Positions 9,299 to 17,993 of a stretch of DNA of 64,000 nt are shown one piece after another. The notes below the pieces were generated by a model that was not told where the DNA came from, searched no databases, and saw only the letters and a program-made list of their open reading frames with translations. The stretch is from Salinimonas profundi (GTDB taxonomy: Bacteria; Pseudomonadota; Gammaproteobacteria; Enterobacterales; Alteromonadaceae), in assembly GCF_014750655.1 (NCBI RefSeq), contig NZ_JABBXD010000006.1, forward strand, positions 124,001-188,000, written 5' to 3'. How positions within the stretch are numbered: the first letter of the stretch is position 1; each line of letters starts with the position of its first letter. The translations under genes were made by a program, and so were the position numbers.

Positions 9299-9314
9299 AT
9301 GCCACCGGTGGCAT
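9299..9314. promoter_or_regulatory. LacI-type palindromic operator upstream of uxaC
   Basis: ATGCCACCGGTGGCAT is a perfect 16-base palindrome with a central CG, the layout of LacI-family operators. It lies in the 90-base gap between the LacI regulator gene and uxaC, about 52 bases before the uxaC start. I did not see another copy upstream of the other uronate genes. Binding by the adjacent LacI protein is inferred. Confidence 0.68.
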
Positions 9315-9365
9315 TAATAATTATTTGATGCTTTTCCCCGCTTCACCAGATGATAAGAGGACGTG

Positions 9366-10784
9366 ATGGAACCGATTTTATTGCATGAAGACAGGCTTTT
9401 TCCGGCAGATAAACCAACCCGCGATATCGCAAAAGCGCTGTATAACTCTGTGAAAGCGTTACCCATTATCAGCCCGCACGGTCACACTGATCCGCGCTGG
9501 TTTGCGTATGACGACAACTTTACTAACGCAACCGAACTGTTTATTACGCCCGACCATTACGTATTCAGAATGTTGTACAGTCAGGGGGTAAGTCTCGAGT
9601 CTTTGGGCATTGCGCGCGTGGACGGGAAACCATCTGAGCAGGATCCCCGTAAGGCCTGGAAAATATTTGCAGACCACTATTATTTGTTCGCCGCTACGCC
9701 TTCAAGACTGTGGCTGGATACAGTTTTTCATGATGTGTTCGGCATGCAGGAAATGCTTTGCAGTGAAAATGCGATGGCCTATTACGACCATATTACCGCA
9801 GAGCTTGCTACGGCGAATTTCAAGCCCCGTGCACTGATGGATCGTTTTAACATCGAGCTGATTGCGACCACCGAAGGGGCGCTGGACCCGTTAACACACC
9901 ACCAGCAGTTACAGGGCTCTGGCTGGGAAAAGCGCGTAATTACAACATTTCGACCCGATGATGTAGTAGATGCCTCGCGGGATGATTTTGCAGGAAATAT
10001 TGAAAAACTAGGCGCGCTAACCGGTGAAAACACCATGTCCTGGGCCGGCTATCTTAATGCGCTCAGAAAGCGGCGGGAAGTCTTCAGAGCGCACGGGGCT
10101 ACCGCCACCGACCACGGCCACCCAACTGCACTGACGGCGGACTTGTCCACAAATGAATGCGAGACCCTGTTTGAAAAAGTGCTGACCCGACAAGCCAGCA
10201 GCGCCGATAAAGAACTGTTTCGCGCTCAGATGCTGACCGAGATGGCGGGAATGAGTGTGGAAGATGGCATGGTTATGCAAATCCATCCGGGATCCCATCG
10301 CAGCCATAATGTGCCTTTGCATCAACAGTTCGGTGGTGACAAAGGGCACGATATTCCTGTTGCGGTGAATTTTGTCGATGCTCTTAAGCCGCTGTTAAAC
10401 AAATACGGTAATGAACCGGGGCTTTCGATTATTCTGTTTACGCTTGATGAAACAACGTACTCTCGGGAGCTGGCACCGCTGGCTGGCCATTACCCCTGCC
10501 TGAAGCTGGGCCCGGCCTGGTGGTTTCACGACAGTCCGGAAGGCATGCTTCGTTTTCGCCACCAGACCACTGAAACCGCAGGTTTTTTCAATACTGCGGG
10601 CTTCAATGATGATACCCGTGCGTTTCTGTCTATTCCAGCCCGCCATGATGTTGCGCGACGCATTGACTGTCGATTTCTGGCTCAGCTGGTCGCCGAGCAC
10701 CGGCTAAGTGAAAATGAGGCGTTCAGGGTTGCTCGCCAACTTACTTACACGCTCGCCAAAAAGGCGTATAAGCTGGAGGCATAA
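9366..10784 (+). CDS. uxaC: Uronate isomerase (glucuronate isomerase)
   Basis: A 472-residue protein of the UxaC family (amidohydrolase superfamily). It interconverts D-glucuronate and D-fructuronate, the first cytoplasmic step of glucuronate catabolism. Visible signatures are the metal-binding-type SPHGHTDPRWFAYDD near the N-terminus, RFNIELIATTEGALDPL in the middle, MQIHPGSHRSHN, and KLGPAWWFHDSPEGMLRF toward the C-terminus. Length matches E. coli UxaC (470). I place the start at the ATG at 9366; a GTG one codon earlier is also possible, with AGAGG upstream of both. It overlaps uxuB by one base (TAATG), so the two are translationally coupled. Confidence 0.95.
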   Translation: MEPILLHEDRLFPADKPTRDIAKALYNSVKALPIISPHGHTDPRWFAYDDNFTNATELFITPDHYVFRMLYSQGVSLESLGIARVDGKPSEQDPRKAWKIFADHYYLFAATPSRLWLDTVFHDVFGMQEMLCSENAMAYYDHITAELATANFKPRALMDRFNIELIATTEGALDPLTHHQQLQGSGWEKRVITTFRPDDVVDASRDDFAGNIEKLGALTGENTMSWAGYLNALRKRREVFRAHGATATDHGHPTALTADLSTNECETLFEKVLTRQASSADKELFRAQMLTEMAGMSVEDGMVMQIHPGSHRSHNVPLHQQFGGDKGHDIPVAVNFVDALKPLLNKYGNEPGLSIILFTLDETTYSRELAPLAGHYPCLKLGPAWWFHDSPEGMLRFRHQTTETAGFFNTAGFNDDTRAFLSIPARHDVARRIDCRFLAQLVAEHRLSENEAFRVARQLTYTLAKKAYKLEA

Positions 10785-12247
10785 TGACCAGACTATCTTA
10801 CCAAACTCTGAAGCAGCTACCTGATAATGTAGCCACTGCCAGTGTTGATCCTGCTTCTACACAAATCGGCATTGTCCACCTTGGTCCCGGCGCGTTTCAT
10901 CGTGCACATCAGGCCATTTACACACAACAGGCTGATACAGAGGGACGCTGGGGTATCAGTGCGGTTTCACTGCGCAGTGCGCATTTAAAAGAAGCATTAG
11001 GCCAGCAGGACAATCTGTATACTTTAATGATCCTGGATAACATTCCGCAAACGATCGTTGTAAGTGCACTCAAAGAAGTATTGGTGCTGGAGCAGGAACG
11101 CGAGCAGGTGATGGCCAGAATGACATCACCGCAAACCCATATTATTTCGCTGACGATTACCGAAAAAGGGTATTGCCTCAACAATGATGGCACTCTTAAC
11201 CTTAAGCACCCCGATATTCGTCACGATCTTGTCCAGCCTGACAAGCCTGTTTCAGCGGTTGGCCTGTTAACTGCTGCGCTGAAACAACGCATGAATAAAA
11301 ACATCGGAGAATTAACGGTCATCAGCTGCGACAATTTACCCGATAACGGTGACAGGCTGCGCGGCGCAGTGCAATTGTTTGCCGACAAATCAGATCAGGC
11401 GCTCAGTGCGTGGATTACAGATACCGTCAGTTTTCCCAACACCATGGTGGATAGTATCACGCCGGCCTCGGATGACGATTTACAAAACGCCAGCCGGCAA
11501 GCCACCGGTCTTGACGATGCCTGGCCGGTCCAGCGCGAAGCGTTCAGCCAGTGGGTTATTGAGAACAAGTTCAGTGGCCCGCGCCCTTCCTGGGAGAACG
11601 CAGGCGCCATTATTACTGATGATGTCCGGGTGTTTGAAAAAGCCAAGCTTCGTATTTTGAACGGCAGCCACTCTGCCCTTGCTTACTTAGGCTCACTCTG
11701 TCATTTGAAAACGGTATATGAGGCAGTCTCCCACGACGCAATGTATACGTTTCTGAATAAGCTGCTGGAAGAAGAAATTTTGCCTACGGTTGATGCCAGT
11801 GATGCGCTGAACCCTGAGCACTATGTCGCACAGACATTGACGCGTTTTAAAAACCGGCATATTCAGCATTTACTGTCGCAGATTGCCTGGGACGGGTCGC
11901 AAAAACTGCCGCCCCGCCTGTTAAATACCGTGAAAGATAATCTGGCCGCCAACCGCAGCATTCATCTGTTATCGGCAACGGTAGCGGCCTGGATAATATT
12001 TGTTATCCGTTCAGTGCAGACGAACAAAAAGCTTGTGGATCCGATGGACGATATGCTTATTGGTGTCGTGAAAAATCATGACGGAGAGGCGTCCGGGGTG
12101 GCAAACGCCCTGTTGGACGATTCGCGTATCTTTGGTGATTTGACGCAGCATACTGATTTTCGCAAGACTGTATTAGCGCAGTTGGCAATTGTCGCGACCA
12201 TCGATAAGCAGAATGCATCCACACAGCTGACCGCACTATGTCAGTAA
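10784..12247 (+). CDS. uxuB: Mannitol dehydrogenase family; D-fructuronate (mannonate) reductase
   Basis: A 487-residue NAD-dependent polyol dehydrogenase. The Rossmann start is IGIVHLGPGAFHRAHQAIY, typical of fructuronate/tagaturonate reductases, and the catalytic region contains KLRILNGSHSALAYLG, with the conserved lysine, asparagine and histidine of the family. It would reduce D-fructuronate to D-mannonate. Length agrees with E. coli UxuB (486). Its coupling to uxaC and kdgK supports UxuB rather than mannitol dehydrogenase. The next enzyme of the pathway, mannonate dehydratase (UxuA), is not in this window. Confidence 0.92.
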   Translation: MTRLSYQTLKQLPDNVATASVDPASTQIGIVHLGPGAFHRAHQAIYTQQADTEGRWGISAVSLRSAHLKEALGQQDNLYTLMILDNIPQTIVVSALKEVLVLEQEREQVMARMTSPQTHIISLTITEKGYCLNNDGTLNLKHPDIRHDLVQPDKPVSAVGLLTAALKQRMNKNIGELTVISCDNLPDNGDRLRGAVQLFADKSDQALSAWITDTVSFPNTMVDSITPASDDDLQNASRQATGLDDAWPVQREAFSQWVIENKFSGPRPSWENAGAIITDDVRVFEKAKLRILNGSHSALAYLGSLCHLKTVYEAVSHDAMYTFLNKLLEEEILPTVDASDALNPEHYVAQTLTRFKNRHIQHLLSQIAWDGSQKLPPRLLNTVKDNLAANRSIHLLSATVAAWIIFVIRSVQTNKKLVDPMDDMLIGVVKNHDGEASGVANALLDDSRIFGDLTQHTDFRKTVLAQLAIVATIDKQNASTQLTALCQ

Positions 12248-12284
12248 ACCTACACGCGTTTAAATGAACACCGGAATCCGTGCC

Positions 12285-13190
12285 ATGAATCACATCGTTA
12301 TATTCGGCGAATGCATGATAGAGCTAGTGACACAGTCCGCCCATCAGCTGGCTAAAAGTTTTGCCGGCGACACCTTCAATACTGCCGTCTATCTTAAACG
12401 CTGTGCACCTGTGTTAGAGGTGCACTACCTCACCGCTATCGGCAGTGATGAGCAAAGCGACGAACTTTATCATTTTATGCAACAGGAAAAGCTTGGTGTT
12501 GATTTGGTTCACCGCTCTGCCAGCCGGCATCTTGGTCTGTATATGGTGCATACCGATAACACCGGTGAGCGCAGTTTTACCTACTGGCGCAGTGAATCGG
12601 CAGCCACTCAAACCTTGCATAGCGTCGATGGCGAGTTACCTGATACTGATCTGTTTTATCTCAGCGGTATTTCCGTGGCCATCCTTGATGATACGCAACG
12701 TCATATGCTAGTGGATAAGCTGACAGCGCTGCGCCAACGCGGCTGCAAAATTGTCTTTGATCTCAATTATCGGCCTGCGCTGTGGAAAAGCCCTGACCAC
12801 GCCAGGCAGTGGGCCGATCGCTTTTATGCTATGGCCGACATCGCGCTATCCGGTGTGGATGATCACGCCCAGCTATACGCCCACCAATCTGTCAGCGAAA
12901 TTGTTACGCATTTGTCCCGGTTTTCTATTGATGAGCAAGTTATAAAGCACGGGGCATACGGAGTTGTCGTTAATACACAGAGCGATAGCTGGTCTGTGCC
13001 TGTTGAGCCAGTAGAAACTGTTATTGATACGACTGCGGCAGGCGATGCTTTTAACGCAGGCTACCTGGCCGCCCGCGGTAAGGGTGCAGATCCGGTCAGT
13101 GCTGCAAAATACGCCGCAAAGGTGGCTGCCTTTGTTATAGGTTATCCCGGGGCAATAACACCGCCTGAAAAAGCGTTACCCCGCCTTTAA
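12285..13190 (+). CDS. kdgK: 2-dehydro-3-deoxygluconate kinase, PfkB family
   Basis: A PfkB/ribokinase-family sugar kinase of about 301 residues. The family's second signature, DTTAAGDAFNAGYLAAR, is near the C-terminus and holds the catalytic aspartate and the anion-hole glycines. The N-terminus IVFGECMIELV and the segment FAGDTFNTAVYLKR match KdgK enzymes, which phosphorylate 2-keto-3-deoxygluconate to KDPG. I prefer the ATG at 12285, preceded by GGAA, over the in-frame ATG at 12264, which has no ribosome binding site. As third gene in the run after uxaC and uxuB, it feeds the glucuronate branch into Entner-Doudoroff metabolism. The aldolase (eda) is elsewhere. Confidence 0.92.
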   Translation: MNHIVIFGECMIELVTQSAHQLAKSFAGDTFNTAVYLKRCAPVLEVHYLTAIGSDEQSDELYHFMQQEKLGVDLVHRSASRHLGLYMVHTDNTGERSFTYWRSESAATQTLHSVDGELPDTDLFYLSGISVAILDDTQRHMLVDKLTALRQRGCKIVFDLNYRPALWKSPDHARQWADRFYAMADIALSGVDDHAQLYAHQSVSEIVTHLSRFSIDEQVIKHGAYGVVVNTQSDSWSVPVEPVETVIDTTAAGDAFNAGYLAARGKGADPVSAAKYAAKVAAFVIGYPGAITPPEKALPRL

Positions 13191-13198
13191 TTGTCAGT

Positions 13199-13238
13199 TT
13201 GTGCAGCAACAGGTAATCCGTTACCCGTCGTTGCACAA
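13199..13238. terminator. Long imperfect hairpin between convergent kdgK and PQQ-dehydrogenase genes
   Basis: TTGTGCAGCAACAGGTAA and its imperfect reverse complement form an 18-bp arm with three non-Watson-Crick positions and a 4-base loop. It fills the 57-base gap between two convergent genes, so it probably stops transcription from both sides. No U-run follows on either strand, so Rho-independent termination is not assured. Confidence 0.5.
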
Positions 13239-13247
13239 GCCTGCGCA

Positions 13248-15371
13248 TTACCGGCTTGAGGGTTTATCGCCTATCTTCTGCTGCTGAAGCGTTTTAAGAT
13301 AGCCACTCAGCGCCTCTACCTCACTGCGCTTAAGCTTGCCTTCAAACGATGACATTCCTCTGCTTTGCAACGCGCCATCAAGTATGACCACTGGCAAAAC
13401 CTGCTTTTCAATCATGTGACTGGTTAGCAGATTTGGCGCTATCCCACCCCGGCTATCGTCAACCACATGGCACACCGCGCAGTTTGTATTGAAAACAGTC
13501 TCTCCCTGAAGGAATGTTTTTTTGGATATTGTTACCTTCGGCCCTGGCTGTATTGGCGCATTTTTGGGGGCATACCGATGAAAAGCTACCTGATTTTCTC
13601 CATGGAGCACTTTCACCTTGCTTTCTTTACTGTCGACAGCCAACCTGAACGTTAACACCAGGTCTGATCGCAACTTATCGGTAAGAATATTCTTCATACC
13701 GTATCCACCGCCCCAGCCGGCAGCTACGGTGACATACTGCGTACCATCGAGCATGTAGGTAATGGGTGGGGCCAGGATGCCTACCCCCACGTCATAACTA
13801 AATACCTCTTTACCGTTACGGCTATCGTACGCTTTTAAATGACCGTCAGATGTTCCCTGAAATACCAGGTTACCGGCGGTGGACAGAACCCCGCCATTCC
13901 ATGAGTCGTGCTGGTCAATCGTCCAGGCGGGCTTTCCTTTAACCGGATCCCAGGCTTTCAGAAAGCCTCTTTTTTGGGGTGCCTTCTTATCATAAATATC
14001 CGGCTTGTCAGCCTGATTTCCCGTTGCCAGATTCCACCCGGCGCCAGTACCAAATCCACGCTCGTTGTATTTCCAGTCCAGATCCCGCCCGTAAAACGAC
14101 ACGGTATCCCGGCCAGGTATAAAAACATAACCAAGCTCAGGGTTATAAGCCATAGGGTGCCAGTTATGGCCACCATCATAGTTTGGGACTATCTGCGCAT
14201 TGACCTCACTGTAACGCGCAAAATCCGCCTCTACCGGTTTTCCCGTTTGCTTATCAACGTGGGTAGACCAGTTCATGTAGGTGAACGCATCAGCACTGAT
14301 CAGCTCTCCACTGACCCTGTCGATAACATAAAAATAGCCATTTTTAGGGGCCTGCATCAGTACTTTGCGAGTCAGTCCTTCAATTTCAATATCCGCCAGA
14401 ATCATGTGCTGGGTCGCAGTGAAATCCCAGGAATCGCCCGGCGTTGTCTGGTAATGCCATTTCAGCTCGCCGGTCTTAGGTTCAATGGCAAGAATAGATG
14501 AGAGATATAAATTATCGCCGCCTTCAGGGCTGCGCTGGTGACGATCCCAGGGTGAGCCATTACCCGTTCCGACATACAACAGATCAAGCTCAGGATCATA
14601 GGCCATTGAATCCCAGACCGTACCGCCCCCGCCGTACTTCCACCATTGTCCGGTCCAGGTATCGGCGGCTTTGCGCATCGCTTCATTCTCAAAGCCTTCG
14701 TCCGGGTTTCCCGGCACCGTATAAAAGCGCCACTGCATTTCACCGGAGTCAGCATCGTAGGCGGAGAAATAGCCTCGCACACCAAACTCAGCACCACCAT
14801 TACCAATAAACACCAGCCCGTTTACAACCCGCGGCGCACCTGTGATGGTGTATGGTTTACTATTATCAACCGTTAGCTGCTCCCACACTTTTTTGCCGGT
14901 CTTTCTGTCGAGCGCGATAAGTCTGCCATCGAAAGTGCCAAAAAATAGCTTATCGTCCCACGCAGCAACGCCACGGTTAACCACATCACAGCAGCCGTTA
15001 ATTGCTGCCTGCCGGGGAACTTCAGGGTCGTAGGACCATTGAATTTCACCGGATTTAGCATCAACGGCGAAGACTTTACTCCAGGGGCCGGTGACATAAA
15101 TTATGCCATCAATCAGCAGTGGTGTAGCCTCAACACCTCGCCAGTCCGGCAGTACCGTTTTATTCAGTAATACCAGATCCTTTACCGTGTCGGTATTTAT
15201 CTGTTTCAGGGGACTATGACGGGTTTCGCTGTAATTTTTGCCGTGAGCGAGCCACTGATCATTCTTAGAGTCTGCTTCATTCAGTGTTTGTTGGTCGACT
15301 GAGGTAGCAGCAACGCCGCAGAAAACGATCCATGACGCTATCAAATCAGTCATAAATTGCATTGTAGTCAC
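13248..15371 (-). CDS. PQQ-dependent dehydrogenase with C-terminal cytochrome c (quinohemoprotein type)
   Basis: A 707-residue periplasmic dehydrogenase. A hydrophobic export sequence occupies the first ~25 residues. The eight-bladed propeller contains the vicinal disulfide motif NGCCDVVNRG, typical of quinoprotein alcohol dehydrogenases, and GDSWDFTATQ, where the catalytic base aspartate is expected. Tryptophan-docking repeats recur (DAKSGEIQWSY, DRKTGKKVWEQ). Near the C-terminus NTNCAVCHVVDD is a CXXCH haem c site, making it a type II quinohemoprotein. Its substrate is unknown; candidates are alcohols or sugars, with electrons passed to the respiratory chain. The start is GTG at 15371 or ATG at 15362. 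It converges on kdgK. No PQQ biosynthesis genes are in the window. Confidence 0.9.
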   Translation of the reverse strand: MTTMQFMTDLIASWIVFCGVAATSVDQQTLNEADSKNDQWLAHGKNYSETRHSPLKQINTDTVKDLVLLNKTVLPDWRGVEATPLLIDGIIYVTGPWSKVFAVDAKSGEIQWSYDPEVPRQAAINGCCDVVNRGVAAWDDKLFFGTFDGRLIALDRKTGKKVWEQLTVDNSKPYTITGAPRVVNGLVFIGNGGAEFGVRGYFSAYDADSGEMQWRFYTVPGNPDEGFENEAMRKAADTWTGQWWKYGGGGTVWDSMAYDPELDLLYVGTGNGSPWDRHQRSPEGGDNLYLSSILAIEPKTGELKWHYQTTPGDSWDFTATQHMILADIEIEGLTRKVLMQAPKNGYFYVIDRVSGELISADAFTYMNWSTHVDKQTGKPVEADFARYSEVNAQIVPNYDGGHNWHPMAYNPELGYVFIPGRDTVSFYGRDLDWKYNERGFGTGAGWNLATGNQADKPDIYDKKAPQKRGFLKAWDPVKGKPAWTIDQHDSWNGGVLSTAGNLVFQGTSDGHLKAYDSRNGKEVFSYDVGVGILAPPITYMLDGTQYVTVAAGWGGGYGMKNILTDKLRSDLVLTFRLAVDSKESKVKVLHGENQVAFHRYAPKNAPIQPGPKVTISKKTFLQGETVFNTNCAVCHVVDDSRGGIAPNLLTSHMIEKQVLPVVILDGALQSRGMSSFEGKLKRSEVEALSGYLKTLQQQKIGDKPSSR

Positions 15372-15526
15372 AAATCACCCTAACCTATTGGTCAGAAATA
15401 CATTTGCCACAATTAATCACAAAAAAATTCGGGTCGCTACGAGAAGTGAAATTAGATAAGCTCAACCAGAAAAATCGGTATACACCATCATAAATCGGCG
15501 AAAGGGCTAATACCGTTAGTAAGGAT

Positions 15527-16213
15527 TTACTGTACGGCTGACGGCAATTTCTCTGACATCATTTTTTTGCACAGATGAATAAAACGGGTGTCCTCCTCAT
15601 ACCATTCATTTAATGCACAAACCCCCTCTTCTTCGATAGACTTATCCAGATTGGCCGGGTTTTTATGTGCTTCAACGCCATCTTTTGGCAACGCAATGCC
15701 CTCGGGAAGCGCTAACAAATCTTTTAGTTTGTCGAAGTCACTGTTCAACGATTCCTGAAACCCTATGAACAAAATATCATCGGCGCGGGAGTTAAAGTAA
15801 TCCAGGTCTACATACCAGTTATGGTAGTGACTAAAATGCTTTACGCTATCCATTGCCGCAACCGCTGAAGGCTGCTTTTGCGCAAGCGACATCGCCACAT
15901 CGTTGGGTGTCGCGTATTGCTCAAATACTTTTTTTTCTTTCGGACTCCACTCAGAATAGTACCTTGGCTGACCTTTTCGTTGTCGGCTGTAAAACCCGCT
16001 GACGAACCTGGAGACAGGATCTCTTAGAAATAAGATTACCGCCTCGCCTTTAGGGATATCTTTTAAAGATACACTGTGTCCATGCAGTTCGATTGAGTAT
16101 TCCGGTGTTTCCTGAAACTTCTTCAGCACGGATTTTATAGCGCTACCGCCGGTTTTTCCTACGTGTAAAAAATGAACTTTCTTTTTCTTATTTTTCCATA
16201 GAAATTGAAACAT
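15527..16213 (-). CDS. Sulfotransferase family protein
   Basis: A protein of about 228 residues. The start region HFLHVGKTGGSAIKSVLKKF is the 5'-phosphosulfate-binding loop of the sulfotransferase fold. VILFLRDPVSRFVSGFYSRQRK is the 3'-phosphate-binding arginine/serine region of PAPS-using enzymes. I use the ATG at 16213, preceded by GGGAG, rather than the upstream in-frame ATG at 16264, which adds 17 residues without homology. It stands alone between the PQQ dehydrogenase and a small membrane protein gene. The acceptor could be a surface polysaccharide or a small molecule; nothing nearby decides this. Confidence 0.85.
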   Translation of the reverse strand: MFQFLWKNKKKKVHFLHVGKTGGSAIKSVLKKFQETPEYSIELHGHSVSLKDIPKGEAVILFLRDPVSRFVSGFYSRQRKGQPRYYSEWSPKEKKVFEQYATPNDVAMSLAQKQPSAVAAMDSVKHFSHYHNWYVDLDYFNSRADDILFIGFQESLNSDFDKLKDLLALPEGIALPKDGVEAHKNPANLDKSIEEEGVCALNEWYEEDTRFIHLCKKMMSEKLPSAVQ

Positions 16214-16521
16214 ATCGTGCTCCCTGTGCCGTCCTGTGATGAATAACGCCGACTCGTTGATCAAGGAAATTATTCACCAGCAACTTGTATATTTTCTTTA
16301 CCGCATAAACAAAACGTAGCCGAATATTCTGTTGAGATCCACAAAGACAGGCCTAGGAGGGAGGAAAATGTTGAAAAAATGTTAATTTACGTAAAAACTT
16401 ATCGGAACAGCGTCTGACCGACATGACTGTGAGCAATGATATTTGTTGCATAACGGCATGATGTGAAACACAAACTGTATAGAATGCGTTCGTAGAGAGA
16501 CGCTGGGCGTCTAATCACAGA

Positions 16522-16884
16522 TTACGTTAAAAAACCGTTCACAAGCATTCCTGGCATGAGGAATGCCGCGGAAAGCACGACAGATCCGGTTAGCATAAAA
16601 GCGACAGAGCAAAACACTGCTTGCGTGAAATAAACCCTGGGTTTTGCAGCAGCACTTGACTGGTAAGTTACGATGGCGAGGGTTAGCGCTTGCCTGAACT
16701 TAAAGTAATAAGTCTGAATCTGCCTGAGGATAGGAATGAGGTAAAATGCCAGAAACGCAAAAACAACTTCAATCCCACCAAAATGAAACAGCAGCGCAAT
16801 CTCCGGTGAAAACCAGCCCACTACACCGATAACAATCCAGAACGCCGCTTTTTGTTGCCAGCTCAAATCTTCCCATTTGATCAT
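16522..16884 (-). CDS. Hypothetical small inner-membrane protein
   Basis: About 120 residues. I take the ATG at 16884 as start because AGGG lies 8 bases upstream; an in-frame ATG at 16929 adds 15 residues. The sequence MIKWEDLSWQQKAAFW is followed by hydrophobic segments IVIGVVGWFSPEIALLF, VVFAFLAFYLIPI and, near the C-terminus, AVFCSVAFMLTGSVVLSAAFLMPGML, so three to four membrane helices are likely. I do not recognise the family. It is the last ordinary gene before the cassette array. Confidence 0.6.
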   Translation of the reverse strand: MIKWEDLSWQQKAAFWIVIGVVGWFSPEIALLFHFGGIEVVFAFLAFYLIPILRQIQTYYFKFRQALTLAIVTYQSSAAAKPRVYFTQAVFCSVAFMLTGSVVLSAAFLMPGMLVNGFLT

Positions 16885-17068
16885 CGGATTTCCCTGTAAA
16901 TTAATCATGCGAAGCAACTTTACGACCATCGCCCTGTTTTACAACAATATGCACTATTATTCATATTTCAAGCGCCAGCAGCAAAAGCTTGATGAGTGCG
17001 CTGAACAAGGACAGCTTCTGATTTACATCACACTTATAAAGTCACTGTTCACATCCGGGCATCACCGT

Positions 17069-17173
17069 TTATTTACCACCAGCAATTTCAATAAACGACC
17101 CTGTGACATACGACGCTTCATCTGACAGTAACCATGCTATTGCGGCGGCAACTTCCTCAGGCTCACCGCCTCG
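17069..17173 (-). pseudogene. C-terminal remnant of a short-chain dehydrogenase/reductase
   Basis: On the minus strand this stretch encodes RGGEPEEVAAAIAWLLSD followed by EASYVTGSFIEIAGGK and a stop. This is the standard C-terminal end of classical SDR enzymes (the E-EVA---WL-SD--SYVTG----GG pattern). Everything upstream, including the Rossmann motif and the YxxxK active site, is missing. The frame stays open only to about 17219 and that part does not resemble an SDR. The gene was evidently truncated, probably when the cassette array was inserted or rearranged, and it marks the left edge of the array. A separate 24-codon GTG-initiated frame lies at 17225-17299 and may be another remnant. Confidence 0.72.
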
Positions 17174-17283
17174 TTGTGTAAACCGAAAAACTTTAAAAAG
17201 GTATGTCGCTATTTTATGGGAGGTTTACATAGCAGCGAGTTCATCAATCGATACTTCAATATCAATGTTACTTCTAAGGGAAT

Positions 17284-17352
17284 CTGACTTCTTGCTCACC
17301 GCACAATTAGGAGCGCAGCGAGTAATTTTCCGAGTGCAGCAATTTGTTATGT
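17284..17352 (-). repeat. attC-like site, left end of array
   Basis: The right core GTTATGT is intact; the left core is degenerate (around CTGACTT). Inner arms TTGCT.../...AGCAA pair, and the GGAGCGCAGCGA segment resembles the sites at 22630 and 25057. The stop codon of the adjacent cassette ORF lies inside the right core. The damaged outer core fits a terminal, no longer recombining site. Confidence 0.6.
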
Positions 17353-17907
17353 ACTTCTGCTGGATAGCCCTGGAAACTCTGCTGCGGCCACCAAGGCAGT
17401 AAACTCGCGTTCGAACTCATAGTCTCCCACATATGCCTGGGCAATCGCACCCAACCACGTAATCCTGAATTGCATGGAGTTGCCAATCCGCTCAAACCTG
17501 ATCCGGTGCTTACCGACCGCATCATGACCAAGCAGATAAATATGAAATGCAAGATCGTCCCAGTCCTTTAGGGTTTCGGGGGTCGGATCGACTACTACCT
17601 CAAGACCGTTCAGAAAATCGGGTGTGTATTCGGCGACGGTGCACACCCTAAATCCGCCTTTGTGCCAATAATTGGAAGACAGTGTGCATGAGTGATAATT
17701 ACCCCAGACAATCGGCGCCGCCCAGTCAGATGGATAGTCGACATCCTCATCAACTTCTATATCGCGTTCCGCATAGTAATCAGCTGACTCAAGATGCAGA
17801 TCGAACCACACATCTTCACCCACCACTTTCGCCGACCATGAGAACGCCTTGATTGGATGCCCTTCTGGCCAAGGATTGTCCTTGAAGTAAATTCTGTCAG
17901 ATTCCAT
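17347..17907 (-). CDS. Cassette-encoded hypothetical protein (186 aa)
   Basis: I do not recognise this protein. It is soluble, acidic and rich in aromatic residues (WSAKVVGEDVWFDLHLESADYY; EVDEDVDYPSDWAAPIVWGNYHS). No signal peptide or membrane segment is visible. The pattern suggests a compact beta-rich protein, as often seen among immunity-like or structural cassette products, but no function can be assigned. It is bracketed by attC-like sites at 17924-17986 upstream and 17284-17352 downstream, and its stop codon falls in the latter. Confidence 0.75.
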   Translation of the reverse strand: MESDRIYFKDNPWPEGHPIKAFSWSAKVVGEDVWFDLHLESADYYAERDIEVDEDVDYPSDWAAPIVWGNYHSCTLSSNYWHKGGFRVCTVAEYTPDFLNGLEVVVDPTPETLKDWDDLAFHIYLLGHDAVGKHRIRFERIGNSMQFRITWLGAIAQAYVGDYEFEREFTALVAAAEFPGLSSRST

Positions 17908-17923
17908 GTGCCAACCCTATTAA

Positions 17924-17986
17924 TGCATTACGCCCGCGTAAAGCGCGCGACGTAGAGGAACGTTGTTTTTGCCGCGCTTGTTAGCT
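17924..17986 (-). repeat. attC site
   Basis: A 63-base imperfect palindrome runs from GCATTAC to GTTAGCT on the plus strand, with inner arms GCCCGCG and CGCGC pairing. The left core has GTAATGC on the minus strand where GTTATGC is expected, a single-base departure. Confidence 0.7.
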
Positions 17987-17993
17987 GCCGGAC

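Noticed and set aside
13908..14501. A 197-codon plus-strand ORF inside the PQQ dehydrogenase gene
   Set aside because: It is antisense to a gene with clear motifs throughout, and its translation shows no family features.
15475..15490. A GGTATAC sequence upstream of the PQQ dehydrogenase as a second UxuR-type site
   Set aside because: The two arms do not match (TCGGTATACACC), so it is not a convincing palindrome.
17103..17402. A 99-codon plus-strand ORF across the array's left end
   Set aside because: It overlaps the SDR remnant on the opposite strand and the terminal attC-like site, and its composition looks random.
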